A stretch of 64,000 nucleotides of DNA from Strigamia acuminata (taxonomy: Eukaryota; Arthropoda; Chilopoda; Geophilomorpha; Linotaeniidae). The DNA lies in the NCBI GenBank assembly GCA_949358305.1, contig OX442319.1, positions 7,006,001 to 7,070,000 on the forward strand. Direction: 5' to 3'. Made by a program: the position numbers and the translations under genes. Below are positions 47,568 to 58,204 of the stretch, in pieces. Under the pieces are notes generated by a model. The model worked only from the letters and a program-made list of their open reading frames with translations. It ran no database searches and was not told where the DNA came from. Within the stretch, counting starts at the first letter, position 1; each line of letters starts with the position of its first letter.

Positions 47568-50500
47568 CTCCCAAATCATCGGTTGGATGTTTCTAAAACT
47601 TACATTGGAGCCTTCTACTAAGGTTTAAACACTATTTCTGAACATTCAGAGACATTGGTCTTGTGGTGTTTGTGCTAAGTCAACTGTGATGAGATCAAAA
47701 GTCTATTCTCCCAAATCATTGGTTGGATGTTTCTAAAACTTACATTGGAGCCTTCTACTAAGGTTTAAACACTATTTCTGAACATTCAGAGACATTGGTC
47801 TTGTGGTGTTTGTGCTAAGTCAACTGTGATGAGATCAAAAGTCTATTCTCCCAAATCATCGGTTGGATGTTTCTAAAACTTACATTGGAGCCTTCTACTA
47901 AGGTTTAAACACTATTTCTGAACATTCAGAGACATTGGACTTGTGGTGTTTGTGCTAAGTCAACTGCGATGTAAAATGAGCTCAAAATTTTTTTTCAAAA
48001 TTTATTGCTTAGGTGTTGCTAAAACTTATATTGAAGGCTTCTACTAAGGTTTAAACACTATTTCTGAACATTCAGAGACATTGGTCTTGTGGTGTTTGTG
48101 CTAAGTCAACTGCGATGTAAAATGAGCTCAAAATTTTTTTTTCAAAATTTAATGCTTGGGTGTTGCTAAAACTTATATTGAAGGCTTCTACTAAGGTTTA
48201 AACACTATTTCTGAACATTCAGAGACATTGGACTTGTGGTGTTTGTGCTAAGTCAACTGTGATGAGATCAAAAGTCTATTCTCCCAAATCATTGGTTGGA
48301 TGTTTCTAAAACTTACATTGGAGCCTTCTACTAAGGTTTAAACACTATTTCTGAACATTCAGAGACATTGGTCTTGTGGTGTTTGTGCTAAGTCAACTGT
48401 GATGAGATCAAAAGTCTATTCTCCCAAATCATCGGTTGAATGTTTCTAAAACTTACATTGGAGCCTTCTACTAAGGTTTAAACACTATTTCTGAACATTC
48501 AGAGACATTGGTCTTGTGGTGTTTGTGCTAAGTCAACTGTGATGAGATCAAAAGTCTATTCTCCCAAATCATCGGTTAAATGTTATAAAACTTACATTGG
48601 AGCCTTTTACTAAGGTTTAAACACTATTTCTGAACATTCAGAGACATTGGTCTTGTGGTGTTTGTGCTAAGTCAACTGTGATGAGATCAAAAGTCTATTC
48701 TCCCAAATCATTGGTTGGATGTTTCTAAAACTTACATTGGAGCCTTCTACTAAGGTTTAAACACTATTTCTGAACATTCAGAGACATTGGTCTTGTGGTG
48801 TTTGTGCTAAGTCAACTGTGATGAGATCAAAAGTCTATTCTCCCAAATCATCGGTTGAATGTTTCTAAAACTTACATTGGAGCCTTCTACTAAGGTTTAA
48901 ACACTATTTCTGAACATTCAGAGACATTGGTCTTGTGGTGTTTGTGCTAAGTCAACTGTGATGAGATCAAAAGTCTATTCTCCCAAATCATCGGTTGGAT
49001 GTTTCTAAAACTTACATTGGAGCCTTCTACTAAGGTTTAAACACTATTTCTGAACATTCAGAGACATTGGTCTTGTGGTGTTTGTGCTAAGTCAACTGTG
49101 ATGAGATCAAAAGTCTATTCTCCCAAATCATTGGTTGGATGTTTCTAAAACTTACATTGGAGCCTTCTACTAAGGTTTAAACACTATTTCTGAACATTCA
49201 GAAACATTGGTCTTGTGGTGTTTGTGCTAAGTCAACTGTGATGAGATCAAAAGTCTATTCTCCCAAATCATCAGTTGGATGTTTCTAAAACTTACATTGG
49301 AGCCTTCTACTAAGGTTTAAACACTATTTCTGAACATTCAGAGACATTGGACTTGTGGTGTTTGTGCTAAGTCAACTGCGATGTGAAATGAGCTCAAAAT
49401 TTTTTTTTCAAAATTTATTGCTTGGGTGTTGCTAAAACTTATATTGAAGGCTTCTACTAAGGTTTAAACACTATTTCTGAACATTCAGAGACATTGGTCT
49501 TGTGGTGTTTGTGCTAAGTCAACTGTGATGAGATCAAAAGTCTATTCTCCCAAATCATTGGTTAGATGTTTCTAAAACTTACATTGGAGCCTTCTACTAA
49601 GGTTTAAACACTATTTCTGAACATTCAGAGACATTGGTCTTGTGGTGTTTGTGCTAAGTCAACTGTGATGAGATCAAAAGTCTATTCTCCCAAATCATCG
49701 GTTGAATGTTTCTAAAACTTACATTAGAGCCTTCTACTAAGGTTTAAACACTATTTCTGAACATTCAGAGACATTGGTCTTGTGGTGTTTGTGCTAAGTC
49801 AACTGTGATGAGATCAAAAGTCTATTCTCCCAAATCATCGGTTAAATGTTATAAAACTTACATTGGAGCCTTCTACTAAGGTTTAAACACTATTTCTGAA
49901 CATTCAGAGACATTGGTCTTGTGGTGTTTGTGCTAAGTCAACTGTGATGAGATCAAAAGTCTATTCTCCCAAATCATCGGTTGGATGTTTCTAAAACTTA
50001 CATTGGAGCCTTCTACTAAGGTTTAAACACTATTTCTGAACATTCAGAGACATTGGTCTTGTGGTGTTTGTGCTAAGTCAACTGTGATGAGATCAAAAGT
50101 CTATTCTCCCAAATCATTGGTTGGATGTTTCTAAAACTTACATTGGAGCCTTCTACTAAGGTTTAAACACTATTTCTGAACATTCAGAGACATTGGTCTT
50201 GTGGTGTTTGTGCTAAGTCAACTGTGATGAGATCAAAAGTCTATTCTCCCAAATCATCGGTTGGATGTTTCTAAAACTTACATTGGAGCCTTCTACTAAG
50301 GTTTAAACACTATTTCTGAACATTCAGAGACATTGGACTTGTGGTGTTTGTGCTAAGTCAACTGCGATGTAAAATGAGCTCAAAATTTTTTTTTCAAATT
50401 TTATTGCTTAGGTGTTGCTAAAACTTATATTGAAGGCTTCTACTAAGGTTTAAACACTATTTCTGAACATTCAGAGACATTGGTCTTGTGGTGTTTGTGC

Positions 50501-50644
50501 TAAGTCAACTGCGATGTAAAATGAGCTCAAAATTTTTTTTTCAAAATTTAATGCTTGGGTGTTGCTAAAACTTATATTGAAGGCTTCTACTAAGGTTTAA
50601 ACACTATTTCTGAACATTCAGAGACATTGGACTTGTGGTGTTTG
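47568..50644. repeat. Satellite array segment between elements
   Basis: About 22 monomers of the same 140/147-bp satellite, starting with the duplicated CTCC and ending GGTGTTTG at the edge of the autonomous element. It contains a few private variants (for example TTTTACTAAGG near 48606 and CAGAAACATT near 49200). No gene. Confidence 0.97.
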
Positions 50645-52198
50645 TGTAGCAAACAACCTTGGCTCTCACAAGGAATACTGGCGAATTGGTCTGTAAACTC
50701 TGGAGACCGCCCGAGACTGTATAGTGGTTGATGAAACAAGTTGACCTCTCAGCCCAAACTCTAGGCCTAACTGCATCATGAGAAATCAGGCCTAACTGCA
50801 TTCAGTTGAAAATGATAAAGGAAGCTCTCTGGATACTGGGGAAAACCTTGTGCCTCCAGTGAGGAGGAGAGCATGCAAAGCTTTCTACTCACTCATTTGC
50901 ATATTTCCCTGAGTAGGAAATAAGATCAGAAAAGAATGTTCAAAGCAGGAGTGAAAACACATCAACTTTTTAATCTTAACAACAAGTAACAACTGATTGC
51001 TTCTTTAGCAACCACACAACAACTGGTCACCTGCTTACAATAAATATCAGTGACCAAACAATACAGATTTGCATAATAACAATAGTGCCAACAAGGTTTC
51101 CGTATTCCTACAACAGATGTCAAACTTAACATAAGTAAAGGCAAAACTTAACCTAACACCTTGATAACATTATGACCTGTGCAAACAGCACTTCACTTAA
51201 ACTTAACAGATAATTCAAAGGCTAAAACTAACATTAATTACACTCAAAACACAATGCTTAGCCCAAACCCAATCACCACCAACAGAGGGCGCAACGTGTC
51301 ACAGTTTTAACCCCTTTACAACCATGCAATAACAAAGGTAAAGGCTTAGATTAATAACTCTTAATATTGGTAATTTATACAAACAATAACTAGTATATAT
51401 TCCCTATGTCCAGGTTTCATTAAAACCCCAAACTAAATAATAACAGGGCACCAGTGCAGCACCAAATCCAAGATGGCGACCATGCAACTGCTAAAATGAC
51501 GTGAATGGAGCCAAACAAGGTCGCAAGCGACTCACAGGCCTTCTCAACGATGGATCTGCGTCCTAGAACGGTCAGTACAACTTTCCCAGTGCTTGGACAT
51601 TGAAACCCGACCAATTCAACTCATTTGCAGGACCCACACGACCACGAGAGGCGTCGCAAGGCGTGCGCTCACGCCCGACGCTCCCGAACGCTCACAAACG
51701 ATGTCCAACGTTCATCCAGCGACCCAGGACACCTGGGGAGTTCCTTAAACACCAATACAAGTTAGTATAAATTAAATCACAAGCAAAACAAGCACTAAAA
51801 CTGCAATTGTGCTTATTTCAGGTTCTTCCCGTCTCCCAGTTCACTTGCGCTATGGCGGCCATCTTGCCGGTGCACGACTATCTCCCTCGCAAGTGAACTG
51901 GAAACGGGAGAGAACTTACAAATACTAGAAACAACACCTAAAAGTGAAAAAGACACATAAAACAATTACAAAAGACTAAAAACACAACTTTCAAACATTC
52001 CAGGTGTGGCAGGCGAAGTGGCAACCCCCTTGAACTTCCAGGATCGTGTCAACAAAGCAGCAAACCAACTGGACATGTCAGATATGTGTTAAAAATCTAT
52101 TCAAACTTGACAACAAAATTAAAAAAGCCTTTTCTTCCTTTCAGAAGATAAACAACGTGAAATCTCCAGATCTTTTTGTTGCGTTCTTGCTCGCAACA
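50645..52198 (-). repeat. 3' LTR of the autonomous BEL/Pao element
   Basis: On the - strand it begins TGTTGCGAGCAAGAACGCAACA at 52198, a stem-loop-forming start shared exactly with the non-coding family, and ends GGTTGTTTGCTACA at 50645. Confidence 0.95.
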
Positions 52199-52220
52199 TC
52201 GCTGCCAGCCGAAAAAGAAG
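52199..52220 (-). promoter_or_regulatory. 22-nt conserved block flush with the 3' LTR
   Basis: On the - strand a CTTCTTTTTC tract followed by GGCTGGCAGCGA runs directly into the LTR. The equivalent block precedes the 3' LTR in both other families. The 52 nt after the stop codon contain no purine tract. Confidence 0.6.
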
Positions 52221-52250
52221 CAGACAGCCGGCTCAAACAAATCGACCACG

Positions 52251-55200
52251 CTAATCCAGCTCCAAGGCCCTCACGTGTTTGACCGAGCGGCGGTATTCCT
52301 TTCCATTGGCTGTAACTACTCTCACGACGCGCACAAACCCATCTTCGCCGGGTAGGACCTCGATGACCCGTGCCAGCGGCCAGAAGTACGGATTGCAGCC
52401 GACCTTTTCCAGCAATACTATCTGGTTGACCTCCGGATTCTTGAAACGTGAGTCGCCCTTAACTTCATGAAAATTTCTTAGTTGTTTCAGGTAACTCTCG
52501 CGCCAAATCCGCCAGAACTCCCAAATGAAAAGTCGTCTCTTTCTATCCAATCGCCGTAGGTCTTTTTTCTGTATCGCGTGCAGCGGACGGTTGATTACCC
52601 ACTTGGGCATTCCTCCAGTGAGGAAATTCTCAGGGCTGAGAATTCTCCCGCCGTCAACCTCCTCATGCACGTAGGACAGTGGCCTTGAGTTAAGCACGGA
52701 ACCTATCTCGGCGGCTAGCGTCTGTAGCGTCTCCAAATCTACGGTCCTGCGCAGCAGCATCTTACGCAATTTATCTTTCACCGACCGCACAAGCCTCTCC
52801 CAGGCTCCTCCGGCCCATGGTGACAATGGTGGAATGAACGACCAAACCACTCGCTTCTCCGAAAGGAACGTCCGGATCCCACCCTTGGTCAGCAATTTAC
52901 CCCACGACTGTATCTCCTGGCTTCCTCGCTCGAAAGTTTTGGAGTTATCGGAGAACACTTTCGCCGGATACCCAAATCTTGCGCCGAAACGACGGAAGGC
53001 CAGAAGAAACTTTTCCACTGAAAGATTCTCGGAAACTTCCAAATGTATCGCTCGCGTTACTAGGCAAGTAAATAATAGAATATAGACTTTCCTTCCTTTC
53101 TCCTTATGCCTGACTGTGAGAGGACCGAGGTGGTCAATTCCTGTATGCTGGAACGGGGCTGCCGGCGTGACGCGCTCCATCGGCGGGTCACCAGTGGATG
53201 GGTTATTGCGGTCCAACCGTTCTCGTTTGCAGACCAAGCAACTCCGGATCACAGCCTTGACCGTTCGGCGTCCTCTTACAATCCAATACTTGTCTCTCAA
53301 CCGATAAAACGTCTCACTCAGCTCACCATGCAGGAGCTGCAAGTGAACCTTCTTGATGATTAGCCTTGTTACCCAACTATCCGGGTGTAACAAGATGGGA
53401 AACGTCTCGTCGAAGGGAAGCTCTGACTTCCCTAGACGGCTCCTTAGTCGTAGTAAATCTCTCTCATCCAGAAATATGTCGAAATTTTTCAGGATGGAGC
53501 CCTTTGCCACCTTCTCCTTCACCATCGCGGCTTGTCTTTCGTCTGGAAAACTCAAGACCTGAGCCAAGCGGATGACTCTTTCCTCGGCAACTTCTATCTC
53601 GAGAACCTCGAGGTCCCTCCCGCGGGCGGAAAAAGGAAGCCAGCGCCGCATGAATGCGAAAACTCGTACGAGGCGATTAAAACTGCTAAACCGCTTGAAA
53701 ACCTCGCATATATGCGCTTCTCCATCTGACGCAACTAAAGCTACCTTTTCCTTCTTTGCCTCTTCCATTGGGAGGTCAACGTCTTCGGGTTCGTCCACGA
53801 GGTCTTCCAACTGACCAGGCCCGTCCCACCAGAGACGGTTGGCCAAAAGGCTCTTTGCCTCGCATGGGCGTGTCAATACGTCCGCCGGATTTCGATCCGT
53901 CGGGACGTATGCCCACTGACTCGGACTTGACTTCTCAAGAACTTCTGCCACTCTGTTGGAGACATATGGCTTCCACCTGTTCTTATTAGACTTCAACCAC
54001 CCGAGCGCGACCATTGAGTCCGAGTAATACCTTATCTTCCCAATCGGATAACCCGGTAAGAAATCTTCTAAGATGTACTCCACCATCCGGACTCCAACAA
54101 CCGTTGCTGTCAACTCAAGGCGAGGTAAAGTCAACTTAGTGGTGGGGGCAATTCTGCTTTTGCTCAAGAGCAGTTGGGTTGCGCCTGACGCAGCTCGAAC
54201 GTAGATTGCGCACCCGTACGCCTGTGGACTTGCGTCGCAAAAAACGTCAATGTCCATCTCTTGGCCCGAGTACGTCCCCATCCAACGCTTCACCCGGGCT
54301 TCGGTGAGGCGCTGAAGATCGGCGTACCATTTGGCCACTATCTCTCGGTTCTCTTCTGAGATAATGTCGTCCCATCTGATGTCGTGACCCCACATACTCT
54401 GCAAGAGTATCTTCATCCTCAAAATGACTGGAGCTATCAACCCCAAGGGGTCGAAGACTGATGCCAATAATGACAGAATGCCCCTCCTGGACCGGGGGAT
54501 CTCAACACCGGTGGGGATCCTGAACATAAGCGTGTCGTCTTGGACACTCCAAAGGATGCCCAGCATTTTGACAATGCCTAAATCTTCAAACTTGTCTGCA
54601 CGCATGTGGAAATCTTTGTCTTTGAGTGCGTCAAAGACCTCTGCCTTTGATGTTGCCCACTTGACGAGAGGCAGCTTTCCCTCGTCAAGGATTCTGCGTA
54701 GATTGACACAGTGTTTTACTGTCTCTTTGGTTCCATCGGCACCGGACGTCAAGTCGTCCATGTAGATGCCCTTGTCTAGGGCATCTGCCTCTTTGGGGAA
54801 AAGCACCAAATACAATCGCCCTTGCGCGCGGATCACAGCGCACAACAAGAATGGCGACGAATTCACCCCGAATGGTACGACTATCATTCTTAAAACGACC
54901 AGATGATCCCACAAATTCTGCCAAGAATATCCTTCTTGGAAGTATTCTTCTGAAACCCAAAGGAATCGCAAAAAATCGCAATGGTCCGGATTAATCAGCA
55001 CTTGCAGGAAAGCCTGCTTAATGTCTGCTATCGCCACTACACAGAAAAGGCGAAAACGGATCATAACTGGGACAATATCCGGATTTAAAGAGGGGCCAGG
55101 ATACAGGCAGTCGTTCAGCGAAGGTAGCCCCTTCTTCGCCGACGACGCGTTGAAAACGACACGGAACTTGGTCGTTTCCCGGTCCTCCTTGATCACTGGA

Positions 55201-57524
55201 TGGTGCGGAATAACATAAACGCTAGTCTTCTTGTATCTCTCTGCCAGAGGTACTACTTCCGCGTGCTCTTCTTTGACGTAGTCCCACATGGCTTTGTTAT
55301 AACGTTCCTTGTGGTCGCTGTTACTATCAATTCGCCTAAGCGTATGTGATAGTTGATTCAGAGCCAACTCCCAGTTCGACTCCAAAGCCCCAATCTTATC
55401 GTTGAAGGGCAAGCAAACCTGGTAGCGACCATCCTCCATTCGCTTGTGCGACTTCTCAAAGCGATCTCGAACAAAATCTGAATCGCGTTCGCCTGCTGTA
55501 ATTCCAACAGCCTCCAGACTCCAAAGCTTTTCCAAGTCACGGTCAGTCTTAATCTCACAGGTGTTGCAGCAAGAAACGTCACGCGAGCTCTCGGAGAAGA
55601 CATCTGTCGACCCAGCGGCTCCTGACAACACCCACCCAAAAATGGTATTGACCAAACCCAAGCGGTTATCCAATCGCTTCCGTCCGTCAAGGCAGATTTC
55701 CCACCAAACATCAACCCCAAGCAAGATATCAACATTGCCTGCAGTCGAAGGTAAGTCTTCAGCCAATTCGAACCCCAAATCTTTAACCTTCTGAATGGTA
55801 TCAGGGCTGGCTATCCCATACACATGCGGTAGGCTTCTTGCACTTAAAGCCGTCACCTTGAGCTCTCTGGCTCCGTGTCTAGACTGAAGGAGTATCCTAT
55901 AAACGTCATAAGACGCCGATCCAGCTTTCTCCTCATTGAGGCGTTGTGCGGTGGCTTCGATCGACCCACAACTCTTCAACCGTATCCGGTCGGCTACACT
56001 CTTTAAAATGTAGGACCGATGGCTGCCCGGATCTAACATGCCACGTATCGTGTGCGAACCTCCAGACTTTGTTTTTAACTCCGCTGTGAATATCATCAAC
56101 TGAAGCGTTGATGAGATCGCCAAGGAGACGTTTGCACTCACGTCCTTGGGCTTCTCTACACCACCTCTACTCTGGGCATTCAATTTCCTGCAGATGGACG
56201 AGTGATGTCGTCCGCCGCAAGTCCTGCAGCTGGTTTTAACCTGACATCGCATTGCTCTGTGTCCTTCTTGCAGGCAATTGAAGCAAAGTCTGTTTTGTTG
56301 GGCTATGGTGGACTTCTCTGCCACGCTCATTTCTTTTTTACAGAAGGTGTTGGCATGGCCTTCTTTGCAAAAAATGCAAATTGCGCTTTCCACGGTCAGC
56401 TTTGGGCTAGAAGACTCTTTGGCTCTTTTGGATGTAGCGCATGTAGACATTGTGCCCTTGCGTTGATCTTTATCCTTGTCGGAACTTCCAGACTTGTCTT
56501 TCTTTGTTGCGAGACCTCCTGTTCCCATGACGTCTTCCATTTGCTCTAAGAGCTGAACTTCAGCCGCAAAGAAATTCAAAATTGTCACTAAATTTGAGGT
56601 CTTAGCTCCTTGCTGCTGGTAAAACCTCATTACCATGGCAGGTGGAAACTTTCTCAGCACGTCTGGTGCCAGAAGCAGACCAGCAGTCTGTACTGGAACG
56701 CTCAACTGTTCCAGCAAGCGGATAGCAGTGGACACCTTGGTCAATTGTGTCCTGACAGCTTTGACCGGATGCAACTCAGCAACCTGTCTCATGTCCCTTA
56801 TGGACTTGACCAGAGCCACTCTCTGGGCTTCATCGTCCCCATAGGAACGGACCAACTCTTCTCTTGCTAAATTGTAATTACCATCCACTAAAGGGAATGC
56901 AGAGATCAGCATGGCGGCTTCTCCTGTACACAGCGACTGCAAGTATTGCAACTTCTCAATTTCTGATAAATCAGGGTTGCTGTGGACCGCCGAGTCAAAG
57001 CTGCTTAGGAAGGGACGGAATGTCGTCACATCTCCATTAAATTTCTGCATTTCCAACTTAGGAAGCTTTGCATTATTATGCCTTCTTGTCGACTGTGACA
57101 AGGTCTGGTTCAAAATCGAACCCTGGGACGTATTGGTCATTGACGCTGAAGCATTTGCCGGGTTAGCTGACCAATGAGTCACGTGCTTCTTGGACATCTG
57201 TGTTCTGCTTTTAAGAACTGAAATCGGTGTCTCTAACTCTTCGATTTCCCTTAGATATCCTAAATACTGCTCCCTTGTCAGCTTTGGCTGCATAGTGTTC
57301 AGGTCGTTAATCATTTTCATGATCTTTTCATCGGCGACCATTTCTATGGCTTCCAACTCTCCTGTGTCTTTTAAGGTCAAAGACCTTCTCAAAACCGCAT
57401 CCAAGGAGATTCCAATCGTCGTGAATCTACCAGCCAACACGTCCATTTCTTCTGGCGGTTGTTGCTCAACCGTTGTTGGCGTCGTTCTCCCTGATCCTGA
57501 CCTTGATCCACCTCCTGTAGCCAT
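52251..57524 (-). CDS. gag-pol: BEL/Pao Gag-protease-RT-RNase H-integrase polyprotein
   Basis: 1757 residues from the ATG at 57524 (MATGGGSRSGSG); the frame is open 12 codons further but from a TTG. Gag occupies about 1-370. Zinc knuckles are at C383/C386/H390/C395, C414/C417/H422/C427 and C433-C445. The protease carries LDPGS with D498. RT spans about 785-975, with PFGVNSSPFLL and the YMDD box at 921-924. The Pao RNase H-like region is at about 1088-1225 (DVFCDASPQAYG, then YSDSMVALGW). An H2C2 integrase zinc finger is at about 1385-1435. The DDE integrase core shows D1464 (GIDHLGPL), D1526 (SDNSKTF) and E1576 (GAWERL). A C-terminal DUF5641-like domain ends ...RALELD. The length and order are those of a complete BEL/Pao polyprotein, and I see no stop or frameshift. 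It probably acts in cytoplasmic particles and then in the nucleus during integration. Confidence 0.97.
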   Translation of the reverse strand: MATGGGSRSGSGRTTPTTVEQQPPEEMDVLAGRFTTIGISLDAVLRRSLTLKDTGELEAIEMVADEKIMKMINDLNTMQPKLTREQYLGYLREIEELETPISVLKSRTQMSKKHVTHWSANPANASASMTNTSQGSILNQTLSQSTRRHNNAKLPKLEMQKFNGDVTTFRPFLSSFDSAVHSNPDLSEIEKLQYLQSLCTGEAAMLISAFPLVDGNYNLAREELVRSYGDDEAQRVALVKSIRDMRQVAELHPVKAVRTQLTKVSTAIRLLEQLSVPVQTAGLLLAPDVLRKFPPAMVMRFYQQQGAKTSNLVTILNFFAAEVQLLEQMEDVMGTGGLATKKDKSGSSDKDKDQRKGTMSTCATSKRAKESSSPKLTVESAICIFCKEGHANTFCKKEMSVAEKSTIAQQNRLCFNCLQEGHRAMRCQVKTSCRTCGGRHHSSICRKLNAQSRGGVEKPKDVSANVSLAISSTLQLMIFTAELKTKSGGSHTIRGMLDPGSHRSYILKSVADRIRLKSCGSIEATAQRLNEEKAGSASYDVYRILLQSRHGARELKVTALSARSLPHVYGIASPDTIQKVKDLGFELAEDLPSTAGNVDILLGVDVWWEICLDGRKRLDNRLGLVNTIFGWVLSGAAGSTDVFSESSRDVSCCNTCEIKTDRDLEKLWSLEAVGITAGERDSDFVRDRFEKSHKRMEDGRYQVCLPFNDKIGALESNWELALNQLSHTLRRIDSNSDHKERYNKAMWDYVKEEHAEVVPLAERYKKTSVYVIPHHPVIKEDRETTKFRVVFNASSAKKGLPSLNDCLYPGPSLNPDIVPVMIRFRLFCVVAIADIKQAFLQVLINPDHCDFLRFLWVSEEYFQEGYSWQNLWDHLVVLRMIVVPFGVNSSPFLLCAVIRAQGRLYLVLFPKEADALDKGIYMDDLTSGADGTKETVKHCVNLRRILDEGKLPLVKWATSKAEVFDALKDKDFHMRADKFEDLGIVKMLGILWSVQDDTLMFRIPTGVEIPRSRRGILSLLASVFDPLGLIAPVILRMKILLQSMWGHDIRWDDIISEENREIVAKWYADLQRLTEARVKRWMGTYSGQEMDIDVFCDASPQAYGCAIYVRAASGATQLLLSKSRIAPTTKLTLPRLELTATVVGVRMVEYILEDFLPGYPIGKIRYYSDSMVALGWLKSNKNRWKPYVSNRVAEVLEKSSPSQWAYVPTDRNPADVLTRPCEAKSLLANRLWWDGPGQLEDLVDEPEDVDLPMEEAKKEKVALVASDGEAHICEVFKRFSSFNRLVRVFAFMRRWLPFSARGRDLEVLEIEVAEERVIRLAQVLSFPDERQAAMVKEKVAKGSILKNFDIFLDERDLLRLRSRLGKSELPFDETFPILLHPDSWVTRLIIKKVHLQLLHGELSETFYRLRDKYWIVRGRRTVKAVIRSCLVCKRERLDRNNPSTGDPPMERVTPAAPFQHTGIDHLGPLTVRHKEKGRKVYILLFTCLVTRAIHLEVSENLSVEKFLLAFRRFGARFGYPAKVFSDNSKTFERGSQEIQSWGKLLTKGGIRTFLSEKRVVWSFIPPLSPWAGGAWERLVRSVKDKLRKMLLRRTVDLETLQTLAAEIGSVLNSRPLSYVHEEVDGGRILSPENFLTGGMPKWVINRPLHAIQKKDLRRLDRKRRLFIWEFWRIWRESYLKQLRNFHEVKGDSRFKNPEVNQIVLLEKVGCNPYFWPLARVIEVLPGEDGFVRVVRVVTANGKEYRRSVKHVRALELD

Positions 57525-58172
57525 GTCAGACCTGGAATGGCAGAAAGTGAAGACAATCAATCAGCCAAAAACCAAAGACACACACCAGACAAAACACAAG
57601 TACCAGTTGGCCAAACAGTGACCAAATACACTAACTGCTAAACTAAAGAACTGAGTGACACAACACTCAAAAATTCTCTTAACTGGTGCTAAACTTTTCT
57701 ATGCTGAGGAAATTGAGTGATGCAACACCCAAAAATTCCCTGAACTCTAAAGTAGACTATTTCCTGTTAACTACTTCTAAACTGTGCTCTCCTGCTTGTG
57801 CAGTTATCTAGAGCGAGACAAACTTAAATTGCTACTTAAATGCAAAAAAACACACTTCCCCTCCCCCCTGAGAGGGCACATCAAGTAATCCCAATAAAAA
57901 CCCAACCAAAACCACTTTAATCAACTAAATAATCTTCTTCTTTCAGGTGGCAGCAACTGATCAACTTGCACATTGCGTTGTGAATTACTTGGCAGACTCA
58001 GGATGTCCATGGCCGCTCTCACGTGACTCTCTGGCGTGCGCACTTGATGCCGGACGCTCGCGGAACCAGCCGCACAAGACGAACCAACTGGCGCGCACCA
58101 AACCACTTGAGCCACTTGCTGAACGCCCAAATGACCACTGAAACGCACACGCTGCGCAAACGTGCACGAAAT
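57525..58172 (-). other. 5' leader of the autonomous element
   Basis: 648 nt upstream of the polyprotein start on the - strand. It contains the shared CACAACGCAATG motif (57982-57971), whose ATG at 57973 opens an 18-codon frame. Stretches near 58080-58100 (complement CCAGTTGGTTCGTC) resemble CCAAGTTGGTTTCGT at 25099 in the non-coding element. No gene. Confidence 0.6.
57917..57982 (-). promoter_or_regulatory. Shared leader motif with 18-codon upstream frame
   Basis: The motif occupies 57982-57971 on the - strand. The frame from its ATG stops at 57917-57919, about 390 nt before the polyprotein ATG. It is the third example of this 12-mer followed by a very short frame. Confidence 0.45.
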
Positions 58173-58190
58173 CCTGGAATCACGGTACCA
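58173..58190 (-). other. Primer binding site of the autonomous element
   Basis: On the - strand TGGTACCGTGATTCCAGG begins 15 nt after the 5' LTR end at 58205. The TGGTRCCGTGA core is common to all three families in the window. Confidence 0.7.
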
Positions 58191-58204
58191 AAAACTCAGC
58201 TCCC

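Noticed and set aside
52046-57621. Numerous + strand frames of 60-143 codons opposite the autonomous polyprotein
   Set aside because: They are antisense shadows of a long conserved coding frame and carry no motifs.
57931-57950. TTCTTCTTTCAGGTGG on the + strand as a splice acceptor
   Set aside because: It is antisense to the element's transcript and no + strand exon follows.
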